Assembly: GCF_016808335.1 (NCBI RefSeq)
Contig: NC_053149.1
Location: 40,688,118 to 40,752,117, forward strand
From: Panicum virgatum
Lineage: Eukaryota > Streptophyta > Magnoliopsida > Poales > Poaceae
DNA: 64,000 nucleotides
Reading direction: 5' to 3'
The notes beneath the pieces were generated by a model. That model saw nothing but the letters and a program-made list of their open reading frames with translations, searched no databases and had not been told where the DNA came from. The position numbers were made by a program, and so were the translations under genes. Below, in pieces: positions 55,151-64,000 of the stretch; positions within the stretch are counted from its first letter, which is position 1, and every line of letters begins with the position of its first letter.

Positions 55151-57224
55151 AAGCCTTTCTTTGCGTCAAACCAGATCCTGTCGTTAGCAGTTTCTGGAGG
55201 CCTGCTCTGGGCCAACGAGAGGAACTGAAACCAGACTGCTTTGGTCCTTGAGTCGGTGAATGCTCTTTGCTCTTCCTGCTATGCTCTATGTTGGACTTCG
55301 CCGCTGCTCTTGGTGGTAAACAGATGGTGGGTTTCTTGTGTTCACAAAGATGCTTATCTCTTCCCATTATGTTGAACTGCCGCTTGATCCTGTACGGACA
55401 GGTTGTTTATCTGAATGTGATTGTGAAATTTATGCACTTAATAATAAACGATGCATGGTTGCACATGATCACATATTTCTCTTCCACATACTTTTTGAAT
55501 TTTGGATGCCGACTGCAAAACCTTTCTTCTTTTTTTTAACGATTTGCCACTTATATGCCATAATCTTCAAATTTCATGTTATGTTTATCCAGGGTAATAT
55601 GTGCCAAATTTTTTTTTGCGTGTACCTCTTTCTAAGTAAATGAATAAATAAGCACAGTACAAAACTTATTAGTTTTGCTTTCAGAGTAACCGAGTACAAT
55701 GCCCATTGGTTTGCCTTTGGTCAGATTGTGCGAATATTTTTTTTTCTGTTTGATAACTAAAAAGAGCACAGTTTAATTGCCGAGATCATGTTCGGTGTTA
55801 TCAATATGGACGTTGGAATTTTCTGTAGTATAGGATAATAGCAATCAACAAATTTTATTTTAATTTATAGGATGTTCGAACTTGTGGGTAACGAGTGGTT
55901 CTGCTATCCTTCTCGGCTTTTTAGCAGCTCAAATGTTTGGACATCACCGGTTGATCTGTCGGCGTCATGCCCAAAGCTGGTAAAACATTTCCACTTGGTA
56001 GTGGCCATGATCTTGGTAGTGATCTGAAAACATTTTCTATTTTGAACGGTATTTCCTGCAATCGGGAAGGAATTTCTTTTGTACCTGCAAATCTCTTGCC
56101 TAAGAATTTTGACAAACGCCAACCCTTCACAAGCTAGATCGTTTCCTGTCACCTGACACGCAAAAACAAGTAACAGCGGCTCCTGCCTTTCTAGACAGTC
56201 GACGCAAAGTGCAGGCTGCTATAAAGTACCAGAACATATAAGGCCCAAAAATAGAAGTACACTAAACGTTAACTATTCAAGGGTTTAAATTTGTTAAAAA
56301 GCTGTATGTGCATGTTTTCGTAAGTTCTATAGACATCTGGTTAAAAAGTTAAAATTTTGCAGATGGATTTCTGTAGTTTTGCATTTATTTTTTTTTCTGT
56401 AACAAGTTTGCGAAGTATGATAAATATTCTAGTGTCATCTGTTTTGGAAAACACAAAGTATAAAGATGCCGGTTTTGCCTTTTTTCCACTAGGTGAAAAC
56501 CCAAAACTTATTTAACTGAACTAAATTGGAGTTCAAAGTAATATAATATGTTAGAAATGAACAAAGTGATGACTACTAACCGTTCCTTTTTTTTAATAAA
56601 TAGGAACTATTCCTTAAGTACTCACTTGCATTATAAGCAGAAATCATCTAAGACAACTAAAGTATGATGTGAAAGTGTGTAACGCTCCCTTATCAAGAAC
56701 TACTCAAGTCTCCATTGCAACGCAAGATTCTCAACTGTGGCAGTCGAAAGGACACGTAGGGTTCAGGATTGAAATCGCCAAGCTCCTCAAATCCTATGAA
56801 ATAGGAAAACACAGGAGTGACTTGCATGAGATGTTTGCATGCTTTACAGGAAAGGTGCATGAATTTTGGGCTTAGATGTTCGATTACCAAGGGTGAGAAA
56901 AGGAGAAGGGAACACCTCCAGTGTTACTGGTCTTTTGGATGTTGCCATGCTAGATGGTGCACGAAAAATTCAAACCTAAACAAAGTATTCAATTAACTAT
57001 GTATGCAAAATTTGATTTTGAACAAAGCTTTTACAAGAAGTAAAAAAGAGAGGTTGCCAGTTGAATAGTTGTGGGTGCACCTTTTAACTGATTCCGTGAT
57101 TCATAACACGCTTAGATCAGCACCAGGAAACTAATTCGATGGGTGACCGCTCAAAAATCGACAAACACGCTGCCAGCCTGCACCCCCCCCCTCTTTTTTG
57201 TTGTGTCTTGAGGTTCCCATCCCT
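55151..57224. other. Intergenic sequence, no gene recognised
   Basis: AT-rich spacer. A minus-strand frame at 56152-55904 (82 aa) has no motif I know. The remaining short frames look random. No repeat boundary was found. Confidence 0.4.
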
Positions 57225-57575
57225 CTTGTTTCCATCCGCCCGTCCTCATCTCTTTTTCTTAGAATCTGGAAAATATCCGGCCTCAGCTTATCACAGAATG
57301 AAAGTTTGCAGCCAATGAGTACAGGCCATGCAGTTCTAAGCCTGTCAGAACGACTTTAAGCATTTACAAAATTCAGAGACACAAAGATCAAGAGACCCCT
57401 CTTCTTTCCATCCCCCCGTCCTCATCTCTTTTTCTTAGAATCTGGAAAATATCCGGCATCAGCTTATCACAGATTGAAAGCTTGCAGCCAATGAGTACAG
57501 ACCATGCAGTTCTAAGCCTGTCCGAACGACTTAAGCGTTTACAAAATTCATAGACACAAAGATCAAGAGACAAGC
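57225..57575 (-). repeat. 176-bp tandem duplication in a LINE 3' region
   Basis: Two near-identical copies, about 57232-57395 and 57408-57572, share 'cgtcctcatctctttttctt' (57241 and 57417, 176 bp apart) through to 'acacaaagatcaagagac'. On the minus strand they follow the coding end of the LINE fragment at 57590-58080. Confidence 0.88.
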
Positions 57576-57589
57576 ACTAGTTCTCAATC

Positions 57590-58080
57590 CTATTTCTGAA
57601 TTTTCAGCCAAACTTGTTGAAGATCTCCATCACAACATTCTCTAACCGTTGCAACTTTTCATCAGGAAGTTCCTCTCTTCCTCTTTAGATAGCAGTGACC
57701 AACATCTGATTCAATAAGTTGTCTTGAAGATAACCAGCAAAAAATAAGTTGGTGGTAGAGTTTTTGAAGATAACATCATTCCTACTAAGCCAAATAGCCC
57801 AGCAAAGAGCTGAAGCTCAAATTAGAATTGGCTTTCTAAGATTTGAAGGAAAACTTCTACCAAGACCCAAACATAGTAGCTATACTGGATGGTGGCTGAA
57901 TGCGGAAAGAAATGACCAGCATACGTTCTGTAGGAACCTAGCCATATGGCACTCACAAAACAAATGATGAATTGTCTCTTCCTTACTGCAGAAACAACAC
58001 TTAGTGCATCCCTTCCATTCTCTTTTCACCATGTTATCCTTAGTTAGAATTACTCCTTAAGAATACTTTAATTTTTTAAG
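57590..58080 (-). pseudogene. LINE reverse-transcriptase C-terminus (zf-RVT type)
   Basis: The minus strand reads LTKDNMVKREWKGCTKCCFC, then SKEETIHHLFCECHMARFLQ and ALCWAIWLSRNDVIFKN. This is the zinc-binding region and the tryptophan-rich end found at the C-terminus of plant LINE ORF2 proteins. Stops occur inside (HHPV-stop; LRKPILI-stop), and everything upstream, including the polymerase, is absent. Confidence 0.75.
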
Positions 58081-58162
58081 GAAGCTTCAGGTTCCAGGAG
58101 ATACAAAAAGTCAGGAGGGGTATTATTTTCCATCAGATCTTTGTACATTGAGTTGGAGCATT

Positions 58163-58404
58163 TGTGTTCTTACCCCTACTTTAACGTGTAATTATGATTT
58201 TGCCCTCATTAATTTTGTGATTTTGCCCTTTGGTATTCACAATTAAGTGTGATTTTACCCCTAGTCAACGGTTAAAACTGGGGCAAATACGCAAAGATCA
58301 AAGGTAAAATCACAATGGCTTCTGAAAAATAAAGGGCAAAATCATAAAGTTAAAAAAATAAGGGCAAAACCATTATTGCAATTCAAAGCTGGGGTAAGAA
58401 CACA
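58163..58404. mobile_element. MITE with TGTGTTCTTACCCC inverted ends
   Basis: Perfect 14-bp inverted ends, TGTGTTCTTACCCC and GGGGTAAGAACACA, enclose 'gattttgccct' and 'agggcaaaatca' arms that pair further in. The superfamily and target duplication are not resolved, because poly(T)/poly(A) flanks obscure them. Confidence 0.7.
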
Positions 58405-59361
58405 AAAAAAAAACTTAGGTTAATTGAAAAGACACCTTTGTTCATAGACCAAATGAATTCATCTTTTCTATCTAATATCTGAACCAGCAGCACTTTTCCA
58501 ACCAGGTCCAGCCATCTCGTCTAAATGATATGTTCAGGGCAGTAGTTCTTAGCACTTCTGCCACTGAAACATGTTTCTTGACAATATTGTATAGAGTAGG
58601 ATATCCAACCAGGAACCGCTTGTCCCTGTCTAAAGATCTTTCCAAAATCTTTTTTTTTTGAAAGGAAGATCTTTCCAAAATCTAGTTTGGTTTCCATCCT
58701 ATCCGTCATCTTATTTCCTTTCTCTTTCATCTAGGCAACGGGTGGCAGAGACCGCAGGAGCGAGACGGCCGCATGGTCAGGCCCCGTCGGCTCGGCGGCG
58801 GTGGGCGGCGCACCTGGGCCCATCGGAGAAGCCTAGATGGGGAGCACCGGCAGGCGGCGAGGCGCTCCGCGCGGCGGTGGCCCAGCACGCCGTGCGGAGT
58901 TCCTCAGAGGAGCCCTCTGGCGTGCGTCTTCTTTTACCTGCTCTAATTTTTCAATAAGTTTTCTTTTGAATTTTGCTTCTAAAATTTTGTGTTCAGAACT
59001 TATTTACTCCAAAAATTTTATTTGTTCAAAATTTTTTGTTCGATTATTATTTTTATTATTTTTCTATTTTTTCACTCTGTTCGAAATATTTTTGTTTTGC
59101 AAATTTTCTTTCATTCAAATTTTTGCTTGTATATTTTTATCTCTGTCTAATAATTTTTTACATAAAACTTGTTACATATCATTGTGGAAATTTATTTTAT
59201 TTATTTTATTATATAAATTTTTGCAAATAAATTATATATATATTTATTTAGGTGGGGACCGCCGGGTGGTAGGATGGCTGATCACGTATGGCGTGTGGTG
59301 TGGGGGACCACGCGTTCACATCTGGGGAGTTCGTAAAAGAAAAACTCATCAATGAGATTAG
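58405..59361. other. Spacer with a GC-rich island and an AT-rich stretch
   Basis: A GC-rich block (about 58735-58925) stands out in AT-rich surroundings and may be a captured or degenerate exon, but its frames match nothing I know. From 58930 to 59250 the sequence is almost pure A/T, producing long low-complexity frames that are not genes. Confidence 0.4.
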
Positions 59362-59685
59362 GGCCGTGTTTGGTTGCGCTATGTAAAATTTTTGAAAAGA
59401 CATCTTTCTACATTTAAAGTACTAAACATAGACTATTCATAAAAATAATTACAGAACTCGCCTGTAAATCGCGAGACGAATCTAATGAGCATAATTAATC
59501 CGTCATTAGAGGGGGTTTACTGTAGCAATTTGGCATCTAATTACAGCCTAATTAGGTTCATTAGATTCGTCTCGCCATTTACAAACAGCAGTCGCAATGC
59601 GTTTTTTATTTCGTCTAGATTTAAGTCTCCATACAGATGCCGGAAATTTTTTTTGGAATTTAGAAGTTTGCAACCAAACACGAGC
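59362..59685. mobile_element. MITE, probably PIF/Harbinger (Tourist-like)
   Basis: A 324-bp element with ends GGCCGTGTTTGGTTGC and GCAACCAAACACGAGC, flanked by TAG on both sides (59359-59361 and 59686-59688). Inner arms pair around GAATCTAATGAGC and TTCATTAGATTCGTCTCGC. The 3-bp flank suits PIF/Harbinger, though TTA/TAA is usual. Confidence 0.7.
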
Positions 59686-61095
59686 TAGGTGGAGTGAAAT
59701 CAATCGGACGGAAGCCTCCGAACGGTTGCCCGCCGTAAATATGTAGACCTATATCGCGGAGCCAAAAGGAGGCCTGCGGGGAGCTCCTCAGCTATTTGTT
59801 AGGTTCGATCACCACTAAAGGCATATTTGCTTGAAGTGCAGCTTTCGGAGCTTTTTTAAAAAAACTTGCAGCTAGCTTTTTCTCTTTTTAAAAACCAATA
59901 ACAACTTTTAGACGATGTTTCCAACTTTTTGAGCTTAAAGAAACTAAAAACTTCATATAGAATTCAGCTTTTCTGAACTTTTAACTTTCAAAAACTGCAC
60001 GAGAAATTCATTGTTCGAGCTTCTGAATTTTCATATTGAAAAACTATCCAGAAGCTCAGACAATTAGATCTAGTTCCTACCAACACCGGCCCATAAAGCA
60101 TCGCTCAAAATCAAATCTACGTTGGGAATAATCTTTCCCCACATATCAGTTTTTCTTCGAGAACGTTTTGGAATCTAGTGGCTAATGCGTACGAATTTTG
60201 ACAAATTTTCGATCAAATTTCACCCTTCTTAAATGCGAGCAGCATGTTTTCTTTCATCTGACACGCCTGATCTTTGGAAGTGAAGATGTGATGCGTCAGG
60301 CTTATGGACCAGGGTGTAAGCACGTCATCATATTGTATTGGTCGTTACTCAGTTTCTCCTCACTGCTTTAGAGGACCGGCGGCACAGAGCAGTGAAGATC
60401 TTTTAAAGTGAAGCCAATCGATGAGTGATGCTGGTTGCTCGCCGCCGCCGCCATCTTTCCTTCGCCTTCCCTATGGAGGATACTTAGCCTGAGAGTGAGC
60501 AGTCCAGCGTTTAACACCTGTTAATTTGTATTTTCCCCCTTTAAGATTCTGTTCATCAGGGAACTCTCATCTCTTCACCGGTTGAATTGTCTTTTTTTTC
60601 TCTCTATGAGATTCTGTCCACAGGGCATGTTGTTGTCGACAGGCACACGTACCACTGAAAGACAAGCACCGGTTAAATATTATTCATCATAGCATTTTCA
60701 TATCTTTGGTCATCATATTACTCATTAAATTATCATTTTTTTGAGATTCTATTCATCAGGGCACCTTGTTGTCGAAGAGCAGATATCCTCCCAATAATGT
60801 TACACAAATATTTGATTCTAGGCTATATGGACTACCTAGAAAGATTATATACCAAGTTTTGATTTGGAATTTTCTACTCTAATGTTACACAAATATTTTG
60901 GATCTTTGTGTGACCCATTATTTGTGTTGATATTCTCAGGACTATTTCTTGATATTTCTATTAATTAAATTCACAGCTGCACAAAATTCATATTTTTATT
61001 ATTCTTTACAGTGAATTGGTAATTTCTACATCTGATGAGATTGCAATGGCAATTGGAAGTGAACCCTGGACCAATATGATATCTGATGAGCTAAT
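59686..61095. other. Intergenic sequence
   Basis: No gene is recognised. A phrase 'gattctgttcatcaggg' recurs with changes near 60546, 60609 and 60748, a minor local duplication. The segment 60360-60500 has leader-like composition and may be the 5' region of the pseudogene that follows. Confidence 0.4.
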
Positions 61096-62650
61096 ATGGA
61101 TGCAATCTCCCTGTCAAGTGGCTTTCAATGGCTACTTGATGACCTCGGGACCCAAATCAAGGTTGCAGAAGCAGTTCTGAAAAGGGCAGGCAACTACACT
61201 CATGAAGAGGACATCCAACTGTGTATCTCATGGGAAAATATTAGCATTGATCATATCGTTGGCAATGAGCAGACAGGGAGAGCATTGATCAAACACCTTT
61301 TTCTGGACTGCCCCTATGCGAGAATGGTTTGGAGGATTATCTTTTATGCTACATGTTTGATGCCACCTAGATCAATTGGCCATATGTTTGACTCATGGCT
61401 TTCTAATCAATCTAAAAATATTAGGAACTTGATTTGAGTCGGAGTTGCTGCTGTATGCTGGGCCATTTGGAGATGACGAAACGATATTATTTTTAACAAT
61501 ATCAAAGTTGGTTCGATTTTGCAGGTTATCTTCAGGGGAACGTATTGGCTACGGTTCTGGGCGCAGCTGCAGCGTGACGAGCACGCTAAGAACGCACTCT
61601 CCAAGATGAGCAGAAACATAGAGATTATTGCTACGGGCTAGTAAAAGGAGGGTGGAAGCAAAACTATTTTTTTATAGTAGTTCTTTGTCTGAGTTGGAGA
61701 CTAGTTGTGCTCTTCTTTCTTTGTAAACCTTGTAATAATTGGCTGTGTACATCCACGGATGTATAGGCCGGATTCGTAATCCTTTTTCTAAAAAGGGAGA
61801 GCATATTGGAAAAGAACTGCATATCATTACCATGCAAACAAGACCTCTGAGTCTGATAGGAATGCAAACTCCCTTGAATATCATTGGAGTACCATTCACA
61901 TGGAGTGCATAAGTTTCAAGGATTCTATGATGAGATTGAGCGTCACCATCCAAGTGGCATACCGTACAAGGAGCATGTAAGATTGCTTGTGTATTGTTTA
62001 CGTTGGTAATCTTACATTCATTTGTACTAACACTTAACTTTGTTGTAGATTCTTGAAGCACAAATATTGTTTGCAAAGGGTCCACTAAAACAGTCCTAGT
62101 TCCTTCATTATTGGCTCAAGGTGTGGCATTGTTAGAAGTTCCAAGCAATAGAGAACAACAAAAGGTCACAAAGTAACATTTCTTCCTATAGAGCTATTGA
62201 AGGAGAAGGTGGAGATGATAGTTGCAGGAGTTATTCAACAGAACCTAACCAAAAGAAGAGGCCAATAGAAAGAAATCTAGCAAAGAAGAGGTTGAAGACC
62301 GAAGGTGATGCAGGACCATATAGAGAAGCCATTGAAGAGTTGATATTGGGCAAGAAGGAGGATAAGAAACTAAGGAAGATCAGGTGGGAGGAAGAAAAAA
62401 AGCTAAAGGAGGACAAGTGGAAGGAGACAAAAGATGATTCACCAGCAAAAGATATCATTGAAAAAGGAAAACTTGATGTGGGAACAAGAATAGAAAATCA
62501 TGTTCTATTATAAAAGTACTTTGGATCCAGATCAGAAGACATATATGTTGGCAATGAGGGTACAAATTGCAGCACAAAAGATGGCCTTCAGTGCTGGGTT
62601 TAGCAGAGGGTTCGCGCTTCTAGTGATGTTAGTGGAGGTAATGTCAACAG
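61096..62650 (+). pseudogene. PIF/Harbinger-type Myb-like ORF1 (or GST T3-like) pseudogene
   Basis: The first part encodes a trihelix/Myb-like N-terminus (NYTHEEDIQLCISWENISID, then HIVGNEQTGRA). After the LINE at 61286-61793 the frame resumes as YWKRTAYHYHANKTSESDRN. A shift follows, then FQGFYDEIERHHPSGIPYKE, a GT-AG intron (61977-62048) and ILEAQILFAKGPLK. The C-terminal charged helix leads to STLDPDQKTYMLAMRVQIAA. Such proteins accompany PIF/Harbinger transposases and are also annotated in grasses as 'glutathione S-transferase T3-like'. Stops, shifts and the insertion show it is dead. Confidence 0.72.
61286..61793 (+). mobile_element. 5'-truncated LINE inserted in the Myb-like pseudogene
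   Basis: A 508-bp insertion bounded by an 11-bp direct duplication AGGGAGAGCAT (61275-61285 and 61794-61804). It encodes the zf-RVT end of a LINE (LIKHLFLDCPYARMVWRIIF, then GVAAVCWAIW and VIFRGTYWLRFWAQLQRDEH). A short 3' UTR follows, ending in CTAAAA. Two stops lie in the coding part. Confidence 0.88.
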
Positions 62651-63630
62651 AGCGACCATTTAGTTTTTGTTGTGTTAGTTTTTTTTTTGCTCATTTGTTT
62701 GCTCCTTCCAATAGTTTGGAACAAGGGAACCAACAACTTCAAGTGCCTTCTGAACTATATGGTCCAATTATTGCCTTTCTGATGAAATACTGCCTTGCTG
62801 GTGAACTATATTCTCATTTATTTGGTGAAATATGTGTTTGCATATTGCCTTGCCAGTTGTTTCCATTGCAATCATGCTTGCTGATATATTTTTTTTGAAA
62901 TTTTTGAATTTAAATTTAGTTATTGTGGCTGAAATCATGAGTTTGAATAGAGTTCATCATTATGCTTTAAAATATTTGCACTTTAATTGTAGTGGTGTGA
63001 TATGAAGGATATACATAGAGAGTATCTTGAGATAGGAAAAGAAAAAAAGAGAGCCTTTGAAGTAGAAAGGCTTGTTAGAGTTGGTGCTATAAACACAGTC
63101 TTAGAAAGTAGGTGAAGCCCTAGTAGGGTCCCTAGTAGTCTTATAAATTACCGGTGTGAGGGTCCCCAAAGACAAGGATGGGGTTGGTGATTAGAGGACC
63201 ATACACATGATTTTTCTTTCCAACAGTTGGCCAAAATGATGTAAATTGTCTAGAAATTATATTGCAGTTTCTAAATACGAAAGCCCGAAAATCAACCCAT
63301 GAGAAACTAAGAACAATTTAGCAAAACAAAAACACTCCCTACCATGTGTTGTCTGCATAGACAAAAGTGCTATCGGTGCCGCCAGAAGTTTGTGCGGGTG
63401 TGAGGACAGCGGTGGCGAAACTCTCCCTTTGGTGCCATTGCACCCCTTCTCCCTTACCTGTTCGATGGCGCTCTTGCATGAATGCTGATGGTCATAGAAG
63501 CTCTAAGCTCATTTCTCACTACTAGTAATTAGTCCGATGTAAAAAAATCATTTTAGAACGGAGGGAATATTTGGTTAGGCATAGGTTGAGAACAATGATC
63601 TTTTGTTATCTCTCCCATGGAATTTGGGTG
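62651..63630. other. Intergenic sequence with a Stowaway remnant
   Basis: No gene. Near 63550-63568 'ttttagaacggagggaata' looks like one end of a Stowaway whose other end is lost. The remainder shows nothing recognisable. Confidence 0.4.
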
Positions 63631-63633
63631 CTA

Positions 63634-63774
63634 CTCCCTCCGTTCTAAAATATAGGTTATTTTGGCAAATCCAGATACATAGATTTTGCTATGCACCTAG
63701 GAAACTTTATATCTAGATACACAATAAAAATTATACATCTAGATTTGCTAAAACAATCTACAGAACGGAGGGAG
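63634..63774. mobile_element. Stowaway MITE
   Basis: A 141-bp element between TA dinucleotides (63632-63633 and 63775-63776), with ends CTCCCTCCGTTCTAAAAT and CAGAACGGAGGGAG. It resembles the copy at 52641-52787 internally (ATCTAGATACA words). Confidence 0.9.
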
Positions 63775-63776
63775 TA

Positions 63777-64000
63777 GGTGGTGCAGGGATAATGACTTTG
63801 TGGGGTCTTAATGTCTGTCGTGGGAAAGCTAAAAACTGCTTTTGTCAATGCTGTGACAAACTCGGTAACGATGGATTTCGTCATTTGGGGATTGCTACGA
63901 TGCTGTTTGTTTTTCTTATCGTTTGGGTGGCCGACCACGGGGTCTTCACTGGTTTTGCTTTAATTAGCCATGCGAATGTACTGTTTTGAGCTCGGGGTTT
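63777..64000. other. Unassigned right edge
   Basis: No feature is recognised in the last 220 bases. A short plus-strand frame is present but has no known motif. Confidence 0.3.

Noticed and set aside
55904..56152. An 82-aa minus-strand frame downstream of EAF1
   Set aside because: No recognisable motif, no splice context and no repeat support; likely chance.
58837..59355. A 172-aa frame rich in F, I, L and K
   Set aside because: It spans nearly pure A/T sequence and an unrelated GC-rich block, with no motif.

Overview
This window is nuclear DNA of a grass (Poaceae), probably panicoid; I cannot name the species. The evidence is two intron-rich plant genes with GT-AG splice sites, a GC-rich 5' leader, and typical grass transposons (Stowaway MITEs with CTCCCTCCG ends, a tRNA-derived SINE, Gypsy and Copia LTR families). 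I found no bacterial, organellar or CRISPR features, and no tRNA or rRNA gene.

Positions 1-32 kb are transposons inserted into one another. An RTE-like LINE endonuclease gene (minus strand) is split by a non-coding Gypsy-type element at 845-8842, with CCATA on both sides. Next come Copia- and Gypsy-type LTR debris (9.4-15.3 kb) and a large Tat-like element at 15361-27506, flanked by CCTAC. That element carries a 120-bp tandem array, an antisense ORF and a gag remnant, and is itself interrupted by a gag-bearing element at 15835-18716 whose 3' LTR is cut to 31 bp. A Copia LTR (27507-28451) and a LINE tail (to about 29601) follow, then AT-rich repeats.

Positions 32.9-55.2 kb hold the host genes, head to head. 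RAD51C (minus, 37383 to 32955, eight exons, 288 aa) is a recombination-repair ATPase. EAF1 (plus, 41410 to 54269, 21 coding exons, 1920 aa) is the HSA/SANT scaffold of the NuA4 histone acetyltransferase complex. Both appear intact even though their introns contain MITEs, SINEs and, in EAF1, a solo LTR. Between them lie a foldback MITE and a transposon-like unit that captured part of an SMXL/D53-type gene.

Positions 55-64 kb are intergenic again: LINE reverse-transcriptase fragments, a PIF/Harbinger-type Myb-like pseudogene broken by a LINE, and several MITEs. The two genes share a nuclear setting (DNA repair, chromatin acetylation), but nothing in the sequence shows they are co-regulated. I found no clear candidate for a new biological system. 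The most unusual points are the EAF1 uORF cluster, the short RAD51C N-terminus, the captured SMXL fragment with doubled ends, and the nested insertions dated relative to one another by their target duplications.
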